A DNA stretch of 15,337 nt, taken from assembly GCA_944372565.1 (NCBI GenBank), contig CALVZR010000104.1, forward strand, positions 1 through 15,337, read 5' to 3'. The stretch is from an uncultured Clostridia bacterium. Its GTDB lineage: Bacteria; Bacillota; Clostridia; Christensenellales; Borkfalkiaceae. This document shows, in pieces, positions 1-7,070 of this stretch; position 1 is the first letter of the stretch; the number at the start of each line of letters is the position of its first letter. The notes under the pieces are model-generated. The model ran no database searches. It had not been told where the DNA came from and was given only the letters and a program-made list of their open reading frames with translations. The position numbers and the translations under genes were made by a program.

Positions 1-96
1 GGGAAAGCGGCATTTGCGGCAAAAACCCGCAAATACGCGGCAGAATACGACAAGCAGCGCGCACCCTTTTCGTGTTACAATCATACTGCAAAATAA
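1..96 (+). CDS. C-terminal tail of an unidentified upstream gene (partial)
   Basis: Frame 1 is open from the window edge to a TAA at 94-96 and encodes 31 residues, ending ...FSCYNHTAK. Codon choice (GCG, GCA, CGC, TAC, AAA) resembles the genes that follow. The stop lies 27 bases before the beta-mannosidase start, which suggests the same transcript. Frame 2 is also open, to a TGA at 125-127 that would overlap the next ATG, but its Q/N/R-rich translation looks less like a real protein. No family can be named from so short a piece. Confidence 0.5.
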   Translation, partial: GKAAFAAKTRKYAAEYDKQRAPFSCYNHTAK

Positions 97-123
97 GCGA
101 AATAAAAAAGGATACCTTGAAAG

Positions 124-2589
124 ATGAAAGACGTTTTACGGCTTACGAACTGGCAGCTGAAAGATTTGGAAACGGGAAATAGCGTGCGGGCGAAAGTGCC
201 CGGGGATATTTCCGCCGATCTCTTTGCGGGCGGCGTGATCGCCGATCCGCTTTACGGGATGAATCACACGGAGGCGAAAAAATATCTTTCGCACGATTTC
301 GAATATGTTTCGGAATTTTCCCTTCCCGCGGAGATGAAAAACGCGGAGGAGATCTATCTGAATTTCGACGGGATAGACCTTTTTTCGGAAATTTTCCTGA
401 ACGGCGTTTCCCTCGGCAAAACGGAAAATATGTTCCTCAAATACCGCTACGAGGTGAAAACTATGCTGCGGGAGAAAAACACGCTCGCCGTGAAAATGCG
501 TTCCACCCCGGCGGAGATGGAGAAGATCGACTGCAAGGGGTATTTCGGCGTGTTCAACGTGCCCCGTCTGTTCCTGCGCAAGGCGCAGTGCCATTTCGGT
601 TGGGACTGGGCGCCCGACCTTTGCGGCTACGGCATCTGGGGCGACGTGTATGTGAGCGCGGAAAGCAAATACAGGATAGAAGATCTCTGCTGCCGCACGG
701 ACAACACGGGCAACGTGAGCTTTTTTGCGGAACTGAGCTACAACATCCGCGCTTTTGCCGATCACTACGGCAACCTTTTAGAAGGCACCTCGGAAAAACG
801 CGCGGGGGATACTTTGCGCTTTTATCTGGAAAACACTCCGGGCAAGGGGGATTTTTCGGTTGAAGAGATCTCCGTGAGCGGAAAAAAGAATTTCGTGAAT
901 ATGAAAGTGAACGCTCCCGAGCTCTGGTGGCCCGCCGGTTACGGCGCGCAGCCGCTGTATGCTTACAAGGCGGAACTTCTGCGCGACGGAAAGGTAACCG
1001 ACGTAAAAGAAGGGAAATTCGCTTTCCGGGAAGTCAGGCTCGTACAGGAACCGAAAGATAAAGAGCATTTCGGCTACGAGCTGGAGATCAACGGCGAGAG
1101 GATCTTCGTCAAAGGCTCCAACTGGGTGCCCGTCGGCTGCTTTACGGGGGCGATCGAGAACGAAAAGTACGAAAAACTCGTGCGTATGGCGAAGGACGCG
1201 AATCTGAACATGCTGCGCGTATGGGGCGGCGGCATCTACGAAAAGGATATTTTCTATAATCTCTGCGACGAGTTGGGCGTGATGGTATGGCAGGATTTTA
1301 TGTTCGCCTGCGCCGATATTCCCGAAGACAACGACGCCTGGGTGAAAAACACCCTGCGCGAATGCGAATATCAGATCAGGCGGCTGCGCAACCATCCGTC
1401 TCTCGTATATTGGTGCGGCGGAAACGAAAAGACGGGCAGCTATTCTCTGCAGATCACGCACGGGGATTTCTTTATCGACAACATCCTCTGCGGGCTGGTG
1501 CGCACGCTCGATCCGGACCGCCCGTTCGCGCGGCAGAGCCCGTGCAGTTTCACCGACGTCGGCAACGACGTCACCTCGGGCGAATCGCACGCGAATTCGC
1601 TTGAACCGTGTATCGAGGCGGGCATCGAAAACTATCGGGAACTGATGTCGGAAAAAGTCGTGCCGTTCGTTTCCGAATGCGCCGTGCTGGGACCGGATAC
1701 CCTGCAGAGCCTGAAACGGTATATGCCCGAAGATAAACTGTGGCCGCTCAACGAAATCTGGCGCGACAGGCTGATGGATAACCCGTATGCCGCGATCAGA
1801 ATGGATTTCCTCGACAGGGAACTGCTTTACATGACCCGCCTTTACGGCGCGCCCGGAACGCTGAACGAATTCGTCGCGCGGGGGATGACGGTGCATGCCG
1901 AGATTCTGCGGGCGGAAATCGAATACGCGCGCGCCAACAAGGGCAGGTGCGGCGGCATACTCAACTGGATGTATTCCGATATCTGGCCTACGGGATCGTG
2001 GGCGGTTGTCGATTACTATGCCGAACCCAAACAGGCGTATTACGCGATGAAACGTTCCTTTGCGCCCGTGCTCTTTACCTTCGTGCAGAACAAAGACGGC
2101 AGCACGGATTTCGTCGTCGTGAACGATACCCTTTCAATCGTGCCTTTCGAGGTCGAGATCGGCAAAAAAGACGGAGCGGGCAATCGCGAAAAACTGCGCA
2201 CAATCTGCGCCGAAGCGCCCGCAAACGGCGTTTACCGCAAAAATATCGGCAAGATCGAAGCGGAAGACGGGCGGTATCTGTATGCGGAAGGCGAGAATGT
2301 TCGCGCAATCTATTCGCCGTCGTTCTGGAAGGGATTTGCCTTTGAAAGCGATTACACCGTTGCGGCAGAGCAGGTTTCCGAAGAGGAAGTGCTTTTGAAG
2401 ATCGCGGCGAAAAAGTTCCTCAAAGGGCTGGCGGTTACCGCGGAAAATAACGAAGAGATCTCTTATTCCGATAACTATATCGACGTGCAGGCGGGAGAAA
2501 CGGTTTGCATCGTTGCGAAGAGAAAGGGCGGACTGAAAGCCGATGCGTTTTCGCTTACGGATTTTTCCGGGCGGGAGAAGAAAATATGA
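124..2589 (+). CDS. Beta-mannosidase, glycoside hydrolase family 2
   Basis: This enzyme hydrolyses terminal beta-D-mannose from oligosaccharides such as N-glycan core or mannan fragments. At 821 aa it has the usual length for GH2 beta-mannosidases. Domains in order are an N-terminal sugar-binding domain (about 1-180) carrying the family hallmark QCHFGWDWAP at 155-164, an Ig-like sandwich (about 185-305), a TIM barrel (about 310-620) and C-terminal sandwich material. RVWGGGIYE (365-373) and RNHPSLVYWCGGNE (422-435) fix the barrel; E435 is the predicted acid/base. The nucleophile is probably E518 in VPFVSEC, where the more usual continuation after SE is an aromatic and Gly, so this stretch is divergent. 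No signal peptide is visible, hence it is probably cytoplasmic and acts on imported oligosaccharides. An AAGG at about 108-111 precedes the ATG. The stop overlaps the next gene's ATG (ATGA), implying translational coupling. A beta-mannosidase is more likely than a beta-galactosidase or glucuronidase because of the FGWDWAP segment. Confidence 0.9.
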   Translation: MKDVLRLTNWQLKDLETGNSVRAKVPGDISADLFAGGVIADPLYGMNHTEAKKYLSHDFEYVSEFSLPAEMKNAEEIYLNFDGIDLFSEIFLNGVSLGKTENMFLKYRYEVKTMLREKNTLAVKMRSTPAEMEKIDCKGYFGVFNVPRLFLRKAQCHFGWDWAPDLCGYGIWGDVYVSAESKYRIEDLCCRTDNTGNVSFFAELSYNIRAFADHYGNLLEGTSEKRAGDTLRFYLENTPGKGDFSVEEISVSGKKNFVNMKVNAPELWWPAGYGAQPLYAYKAELLRDGKVTDVKEGKFAFREVRLVQEPKDKEHFGYELEINGERIFVKGSNWVPVGCFTGAIENEKYEKLVRMAKDANLNMLRVWGGGIYEKDIFYNLCDELGVMVWQDFMFACADIPEDNDAWVKNTLRECEYQIRRLRNHPSLVYWCGGNEKTGSYSLQITHGDFFIDNILCGLVRTLDPDRPFARQSPCSFTDVGNDVTSGESHANSLEPCIEAGIENYRELMSEKVVPFVSECAVLGPDTLQSLKRYMPEDKLWPLNEIWRDRLMDNPYAAIRMDFLDRELLYMTRLYGAPGTLNEFVARGMTVHAEILRAEIEYARANKGRCGGILNWMYSDIWPTGSWAVVDYYAEPKQAYYAMKRSFAPVLFTFVQNKDGSTDFVVVNDTLSIVPFEVEIGKKDGAGNREKLRTICAEAPANGVYRKNIGKIEAEDGRYLYAEGENVRAIYSPSFWKGFAFESDYTVAAEQVSEEEVLLKIAAKKFLKGLAVTAENNEEISYSDNYIDVQAGETVCIVAKRKGGLKADAFSLTDFSGREKKI

Positions 2590-3452
2590 AACTGAACTTC
2601 AGAAACTATAAGATCAACAACGCGGAATTTTTCGAGCGCGGGGAAAAGACGTACTGCACGCTCGGACAGTGCGGCATCAGCGCTACTTACGAAATACGGG
2701 ACGTAAAGTTCCGCCCGAAAGCGGAAATCCTGCTGATGGATCTGGACGGAACCACGGTGAAGAGCGAAGAATTCTGGATGTATCTGATGCAGCTCACCGT
2801 GCAGAAAATAACGGGGAATCCCTCTTTCCGTTTCGAAGAGGAGGATATTCCGCACATCGCGGGGTTCAGCACGTACGAACACCTCGAATACTGCATTAAA
2901 AAATATTCCATCGATTGCGACGTCGCTTCCGCAAACGAAGAATATCACAAGATCGCCCGCTACGAACTCAACGAGATTATGGAAGGGCGGGGCAACGCGG
3001 AGGCGTTCCGCCCGCGCGAGGGGCTGAAAGACTTTCTCTTCGAGGCAAAGGCGCGGGGGATTAAAGTGGGGCTTGCGACCAGCGGACTCATCTATAAAGC
3101 CGTGCCGGAAATTCTCTCCGCTTTCCGCGTGCTCGGTATGGGCGACCCGCTGCAATTTTACGATTCCGTCATTACGGGCGGCAACCGCAAGCGGGGCGAA
3201 TACGGCACGGTCGGCGAACTCGCCGCCAAGCCGCACCCTTGGGTGTATCTCGAACTCGCGAACAGTTTCGGCAGCTACGACCCCGCAAAGGTGATCGTGC
3301 TGGAAGATTCCTCGGCGGGCGCGCTTTCGGCAAGGCTGGCGGGACTGCCCGTGATCGGCTTTGACGACGGCAACCTGAAAAAGAGCGGGATGGTGGATCT
3401 GTGCGAAACGCTCGTTCCCTCTTTTGAAGAGGTCAAAAAGATCATATTCTGA
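2586..3452 (+). CDS. HAD-superfamily sugar-phosphate hydrolase or beta-phosphoglucomutase-like protein
   Basis: This 288-aa HAD enzyme has all four motifs: DLDGT at 52-56 (D52 nucleophile, D54 acid/base), motif II at 165-166 (LATSG), motif III Lys at K215 (AAKPHP), and motif IV VLEDSSAG at 238-245. An alpha-helical cap between motifs I and II (about 60-155) and the EDSSAG signature place it near the beta-phosphoglucomutase/phosphatase subfamily. It differs from that subfamily, whose members are typically about 220 aa, by a roughly 48-residue N-terminal extension before motif I and a larger cap. The ATG at 2586 is chosen because it sits in an ATGA overlap with the mannosidase stop and follows a purine-rich GGGAGAAG; an in-frame upstream ATG at 2505 lies inside the mannosidase. 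Coupling to a glycosidase suggests a role on a hexose phosphate derived from the released sugar, but substrate and reaction type (phosphatase or mutase) cannot be told from sequence. Confidence 0.85.
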   Translation: MKLNFRNYKINNAEFFERGEKTYCTLGQCGISATYEIRDVKFRPKAEILLMDLDGTTVKSEEFWMYLMQLTVQKITGNPSFRFEEEDIPHIAGFSTYEHLEYCIKKYSIDCDVASANEEYHKIARYELNEIMEGRGNAEAFRPREGLKDFLFEAKARGIKVGLATSGLIYKAVPEILSAFRVLGMGDPLQFYDSVITGGNRKRGEYGTVGELAAKPHPWVYLELANSFGSYDPAKVIVLEDSSAGALSARLAGLPVIGFDDGNLKKSGMVDLCETLVPSFEEVKKIIF

Positions 3453-3458
3453 AAAGAG

Positions 3459-3490
3459 GGCCGCCGATTCTTCGCGAATCGGCGGCCTTT
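3459..3490. terminator. Bidirectional intrinsic terminator between convergent genes
   Basis: A perfect 12-bp stem (3459-3470 with 3476-3487) closes a 5-base loop TTCGC. It begins 6 bases after the HAD stop. On the + strand it is followed by only TTTCC. On the - strand, serving the AraC gene that ends at 3501, it is followed by CTCTTTTC, so the - strand terminator is the better one. Confidence 0.85.
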
Positions 3491-3500
3491 CCAAAAAATT

Positions 3501-4385
3501 TCAGGAATCTGAAAACTGCTTTTTATATTCGCGCGGGCTGATGCCCGTCACGTTTTTGAACGTGTGGTTGAAATGGCTTAAAGATTCGTAGTTCAGCCTG
3601 CCGGAAATTTCCAGCGTGGTCATATCGGTGTGGCAGAGAAGTTCGATCGCATAGTCGATCTTCACCTTCGTGATGTATTGCAGCAGGGAAACGCCCGTGT
3701 ATTTTTTGAATACGCGGCTGAAATACGAATAGGAATAGGAAATGTTTGCGCAGATCTCGGTCAGCGGGCGGCAGCAGAAATCCATATCGTGCAGTTTGCC
3801 GAGAAAATCCGCAAACCATTCGGGATATTCTTCCCTTTCGCACACGGTCTGGCGGAAGAGCAGGGAAAGAAGGTCGAATAAAAGGAATTTACAGCGGATC
3901 TTCTTGTCGTTTTTCGAAATGGTCTGCAGGGTCTGCAGCTGGATACAGTCGTTATACAGTTTGGAAAGGGAGATGTTGTCCAGCGCGAACCGCAGGGGCT
4001 TTTCGCAGCCGTCGATATATTCGGGCATCTTTTCGTCGATGAGCCGCAGCACGGTGCGGAAAAAATCCGTCCGCGCGAGAAACACGATCAGCCGATAGTT
4101 TTTCGTGAGTTTTTCGTCGTTGTGCAGGCTGTGTTCGTCCGTCGGGCGGATGAGCCAGGCGTCCCCCTTTTTCATGGGGTAGCGCTTGCCGAAGATCTCG
4201 TGTTCGATAGTATCGCCTTCCGCGATGAGGATTTCATAGTACTCATGCTTGTGCGGAGAGGGAAAGGCACAGTTATCGAGGTGGAAAGAAACGTCGGAAT
4301 CTTTCCACGGCGTCGCGCTGTCGTACCGCTCCACGGAACCGGGCTTGCATAGCTTGATATCGGCAAAAACGGGATCTTGAATCAT
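3501..4385 (-). CDS. AraC-family transcriptional regulator with N-terminal cupin domain
   Basis: This is a 294-aa one-component sugar-responsive regulator. The N-terminal part (about 30-105) is cupin-like, with the metal- or ligand-pocket pattern HKHEYYEIL at 46-54 and a conserved KKGDAWLIRPTDEH strip at 72-85. The C-terminal AraC/XylS DNA-binding domain (about 205-290) holds two helix-turn-helix units, the second ending in the diagnostic FKNVTGISPREYKK (276-289). The frame is open back to 4478, but the ATG at 4385 is preferred: a perfect promoter (TTGACA, 17 bp, TATACT) ends 6 bases upstream, so earlier codons would not be transcribed from it. The next in-frame alternative is a GTG at residue 18, which has no Shine-Dalgarno site. 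The mRNA is therefore probably leaderless. It is divergent from the beta-helix enzyme at 4514 and convergent with the mannosidase operon; either could be its target. Confidence 0.9.
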   Translation of the reverse strand: MIQDPVFADIKLCKPGSVERYDSATPWKDSDVSFHLDNCAFPSPHKHEYYEILIAEGDTIEHEIFGKRYPMKKGDAWLIRPTDEHSLHNDEKLTKNYRLIVFLARTDFFRTVLRLIDEKMPEYIDGCEKPLRFALDNISLSKLYNDCIQLQTLQTISKNDKKIRCKFLLFDLLSLLFRQTVCEREEYPEWFADFLGKLHDMDFCCRPLTEICANISYSYSYFSRVFKKYTGVSLLQYITKVKIDYAIELLCHTDMTTLEISGRLNYESLSHFNHTFKNVTGISPREYKKQFSDS

Positions 4386-4391
4386 ATGTAC

Positions 4392-4420
4392 AGTATAGCA
4401 GAATCGAAAGGGTTTGTCAA
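4392..4420 (-). promoter_or_regulatory. Sigma70-type promoter of the AraC gene, apparently leaderless
   Basis: On the - strand the -35 box TTGACA (4420-4415) is separated by 17 bp from the -10 box TATACT (4397-4392), with an extended -10 TG two bases upstream. Counting 7 bases past the hexamer puts +1 at 4385, the A of the start codon, leaving no room for a Shine-Dalgarno site. Confidence 0.8.
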
Positions 4421-4477
4421 TAGCGGGCGCATGGCGGATCGCGCGGAAAAATCGGGCGTTTTTTTCAGGAAAATACA

Positions 4478-4506
4478 TTGCTTTTTTAAAAAATTCGGGG
4501 TATAAT
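4478..4506 (+). promoter_or_regulatory. Sigma70-type promoter of the beta-helix gene, apparently leaderless
   Basis: TTGCTT (4478-4483), a 17-bp spacer and a consensus TATAAT (4501-4506) lie immediately before the gene. The expected start point is 4513-4514, which coincides with the ATG at 4514. No Shine-Dalgarno sequence exists between the -10 box and the start codon. The divergent AraC promoter is about 58 bp away, so one regulator bound between them could control both. Confidence 0.8.
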
Positions 4507-4513
4507 GAATGCT

Positions 4514-5650
4514 ATGAAAGAAAAATTATACGGAAACGGAATCGACGACGACACCGCCGCCATCCAGGCGCTGCTGGACGGTGCGGAAAGGGAAATCAGG
4601 CTGCCGAAACCGGAGAAACACTACCTCATCTCCGCGCCGCTGCAGCTGCACGGCGGGAAAACGCTCGTGCTGGAAAAAGACACCGTCGTCCGCCTCGCGG
4701 ACGGGGCGAGCTGCCTGATGCTGAAAAACGCGGAGGACGGAAAGGAAAACATCGCGGTTTACGGCGGCGTCTGGGATATGAACAACAAAAATCAGAAACC
4801 CAATCCCGTCGTGCGGAAAGTGGAGGGCGACGAGCTGGATATCTATACGGGCTGCGCCGAATTCGACGAGCTTTTGTTCGGAGAAAAGGCATATACCGCC
4901 CGCCGCTACGACGATACGAAATATATGGGTTTTAGCATGGCGTTCGGCGACGTGAAGGGGCTTACGCTCAAAGACATCACCTTCAAAGATCCCGTAACGT
5001 ACGGCTGCTGGTTCGGCGCGGTGGATACTTTCGAGGTGGAAAACATCACGTTCGATTATAACGACGGCAATCCCTATCCCGTCAATATGGACGGACTGCA
5101 TTTCGACGGGCTCTGCCGCAACGGCACGATACGCAACCTCAAAGGCGCCTGCTACGACGATATGGTGGCGTTCGCGGCGGACGAGTTCGTGAAAGGGGAT
5201 ATCGAAAACGTGCTCGTGGAAAATATCGGGGCAAGGGACTGCCACAGCGCGGTGCGCCTGCTCGCCGTCGATCACGCCGTAAAAAATATTACCATCCGCA
5301 ACGTGCGCGGCACGTTCTATCAGTATTGCGTGGGGTTCACGAAGTATTACCGAATGGGAGACGGCGTTTACGGCAGGTTTGAAAACGTCGTTGTGGAAAA
5401 CTGCGAGGTTTCCAAAGCGCCTATGCTGAAAAAATACAAAAAAGATCCCGTGCACCGCTATCCGCTCTTTTATTTCCAGACCGAAACGCGTTCGGAAAAC
5501 GTGACGATCCGCAACGTCGAACGGGAAGAAACTGATTGTCCCGTGCCGTTCGTGGGCGCGGAAGAGGGCGCGGATATCGGCGGCGTGCGGCTGGAAAACA
5601 TAAAGCAGACTTCCCGCGTGGGCGGGATGGAACTGATCGCGCGAATTTAA
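4514..5650 (+). CDS. Right-handed parallel beta-helix enzyme, GH28-like (pectin-lyase fold)
   Basis: This 378-aa protein starts with the pectin-lyase-fold N-terminus (DDDTAAIQALLDGA, 11-24) and continues as repeated beta-helix coils rich in N-I/V-T-I/V-R-N patterns (VENITF 175-180, VENIG 235-239, ITIRNV 259-264, VTIRNV 330-335). Between coils sit residues that resemble the GH28 catalytic set: NMDG at 191-194 (compare NTDG), a YDD pair at D215-D216, and CHS at 243-245 (compare GHG). These suggest an inverting glycosidase, but substrate specificity in this fold is poorly predictable; polygalacturonase, another galactosidase (for example GH110-like) or a lyase remain possible. No signal peptide is visible. 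The ATG at 4514 is chosen over one at 4505 because the latter lies within the -10 box. A Ku-style or phage tail-spike role is not supported: there are no neighbouring phage genes. Confidence 0.75.
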   Translation: MKEKLYGNGIDDDTAAIQALLDGAEREIRLPKPEKHYLISAPLQLHGGKTLVLEKDTVVRLADGASCLMLKNAEDGKENIAVYGGVWDMNNKNQKPNPVVRKVEGDELDIYTGCAEFDELLFGEKAYTARRYDDTKYMGFSMAFGDVKGLTLKDITFKDPVTYGCWFGAVDTFEVENITFDYNDGNPYPVNMDGLHFDGLCRNGTIRNLKGACYDDMVAFAADEFVKGDIENVLVENIGARDCHSAVRLLAVDHAVKNITIRNVRGTFYQYCVGFTKYYRMGDGVYGRFENVVVENCEVSKAPMLKKYKKDPVHRYPLFYFQTETRSENVTIRNVEREETDCPVPFVGAEEGADIGGVRLENIKQTSRVGGMELIARI

Positions 5651-5684
5651 GGCGCGGCTGCTTTTTTACAGAACGCAAAGACGC

Positions 5685-5715
5685 AAAAAGAAATGAAAAT
5701 TTTCGTTTCTTTTTT
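5685..5715 (+). terminator. AT-rich hairpin, probable weak terminator
   Basis: A 15-base arm (5685-5699) pairs with 5700-5714 through A-T pairs, a few G-C pairs and one G-U wobble. The tip at AAAATTTT must open into a small loop. A T6 run lies in the distal arm. It follows the beta-helix stop by 35 bases and precedes the next promoter by 12, the right place for a terminator, but the stem is weak. Confidence 0.45.
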
Positions 5716-5726
5716 GTTTAAGGGGA

Positions 5727-5755
5727 TTGCCAACGGCGGAAAAAAATGTTATACT
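5727..5755 (+). promoter_or_regulatory. Promoter of the fucose operon
   Basis: TTGCCA (5727-5732), a 17-bp spacer and TATACT (5750-5755), with an extended TG just upstream, predict transcription from about 5762. The leader is then only about 20 bases and carries a strong AAAGGAGGG (5765-5773) 8 bases before the ATG at 5782. No repeat like that at the GH112 promoter is seen here. Confidence 0.7.
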
Positions 5756-5781
5756 GATTCCGATAAAGGAGGGATGGAAAA

Positions 5782-6489
5782 ATGCTGAAAATCCTTGCGG
5801 TGGGGAACAGTTTTTCACAGGATGCGACGGCGCTTGCCGAACTTTTAAGCGAAGAACTTTTCGTGCGCAATCTTTTTATCGGCGGATGCAGTCTCGAACG
5901 CCATTGCGAAGAGATCGAAAGCGGCTCCGCCGATTATTCTTATCAGCAAAACGGCGAGCAGTGCGTGTTGGGCGGAAAGTCGCTCGAATGGGCGCTTACA
6001 GCCGAGAATTGGGACGTTATCACCGTGCAGCAGGTCAGCCAGCTTTCGGGAAAAAAGGATACATATTATCCGTGGCTTACCCGCCTTACGGATTTTATCG
6101 GAGCGCATACCGACGCGAAGATCGTCTTTCACGAAACGTGGGCGTACGAGGACGGCTGCGGACATCCGGGATTTGCAAACTATCATAACGACCGCGAGGA
6201 GATGGAAAAGGAGATCGCCTCTGCCTGCGCGGAGATCTGCAAAAGAGAAAAACTCGACGCCGTGCGCACGGGAGATTTTATCGCCGCGCTTCGGAAAAAC
6301 GACTTTTTCAACGTAAAGAAAGGGGGAATTTCTTTAAGCAGGGACGGCTTTCACCTCAATTTAAGCCACGGCAGGCTTGCCGCCGCGGGCGTATGGGTGA
6401 AGTTTTTCACGGGAAAAATTCCCGCGTTTTTCAAACGGCGCGATTTATCCGAAGGGTTTCAGATCATCGCGGAAGCGCTCGGTCAATAA
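5782..6489 (+). CDS. DUF4886-type SGNH/GDSL hydrolase (probable carbohydrate esterase)
   Basis: This 235-aa protein shows the SGNH esterase blocks. The nucleophile is S10 in the N-terminal VGNSFS strand-turn (block I). An oxyanion-type segment IGGCSLERH follows at 33-41, and VQQVSQLSG at 82-90 corresponds to a middle block. The C-terminal DGFHLN (188-193) supplies the D-x-x-H dyad D188/H191. The overall pattern, GNSFS at the very start and a late DGFHLN, is that of the DUF4886 family, whose members are commonly found in polysaccharide-use loci. No signal peptide is present, so it is cytoplasmic. As first gene of the operon with a fucosidase and fucose isomerase it may remove O-acetyl groups that block the glycosidases; that substrate is inference. 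The start is fixed by the strong Shine-Dalgarno site at 5765-5773. Confidence 0.8.
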   Translation: MLKILAVGNSFSQDATALAELLSEELFVRNLFIGGCSLERHCEEIESGSADYSYQQNGEQCVLGGKSLEWALTAENWDVITVQQVSQLSGKKDTYYPWLTRLTDFIGAHTDAKIVFHETWAYEDGCGHPGFANYHNDREEMEKEIASACAEICKREKLDAVRTGDFIAALRKNDFFNVKKGGISLSRDGFHLNLSHGRLAAAGVWVKFFTGKIPAFFKRRDLSEGFQIIAEALGQ

Positions 6490-6507
6490 ATTAAGGGGAA
6501 GAAGAGA

Positions 6508-7070
6508 ATGGATTTTTCTTTTTGCTACGAAGGAAAAAAATACCGTGCGGCAGATCTTTGCGCAATTTCGCGCGGGAAGGAAGAAATATACGAACTCGGC
6601 TGTCTGCGCATTACGCGGGAGAGCAGAAAATATGCGTTCGGCGCGGAATATTCGCTGCTGCATTTTGAAAATACGGGGGAGGAAAACAGCCGTACGATTT
6701 CGATACGGTGCGTTTTTTGATAGAGGAATACAAATCCGTGCGGAAATACTATGCCTGCGATTATTATCCGATATTCGGCCATCCCGAGGACGAATACGCG
6801 TGGGCGGGCTGGCAGTTCCACGACGAGGCGGCGGACGAAGGGGTGGTCGTCGCGTTCCGTCGGAAAAATGCGCTTGCGGAGCGCGTCACGGTGCCGCTCG
6901 GCGGGCTGAAACCGGAAAAGATTTACGAATTTATCCATTCCGACACGGGAGAAAAGAAGGAATATACGGGCGCGGAACTCAAAGAAAAAGGCCTGCCCGT
7001 TACATTGCCTGAAAAGCGCTCTTCCGCGCTCTTCAGATACAGGGAAAAAGGAGGAGAAAGAAAAAGATGA
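6508..7070 (+). pseudogene. Remnant of a GH36-type alpha-galactosidase, catalytic domain deleted and frame broken
   Basis: Two adjacent reading frames together read as the two ends of one GH36/melibiase-like protein. The first (6508-6720, 70 aa, start after AAGGGGAAG) carries N-terminal sandwich material ending LLHFENTGEENS, typical of this group. The second (open from about 6708 to 7070) reads EEYKSVRKYYACDYYP and then WAGWQFHDEAADEGVVVAFRR, which resembles the end of the barrel and the C-terminal domain of the same family. The roughly 400 or more residues between them, including the whole catalytic barrel, are absent. The frames are joined across a T6 run at 6713-6718; one extra T there would give a single open frame of about 187 aa. 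Even then it would have no active site. The tail still overlaps the fucosidase start (ATGA at 7067-7070), so it may persist for translational coupling. A novel small protein is possible but less likely. Confidence 0.65.

Noticed and set aside
4415..4421. TGTCAAT near the first AraC promoter as a copy of the GH112 operator repeat
   Set aside because: Only the seven core bases match and they are simply the complement of the TTGACA -35 box; the flanking sequence does not follow the repeat.
4386..4478. A longer AraC protein starting at 4478
   Set aside because: The extension overlaps the promoter and has no similarity to an AraC N-terminus.
4505..4513. An earlier ATG (4505) for the beta-helix gene
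   Set aside because: It is made of the last two bases of the -10 box TATAAT plus G, so it could not be in the transcript from that promoter.
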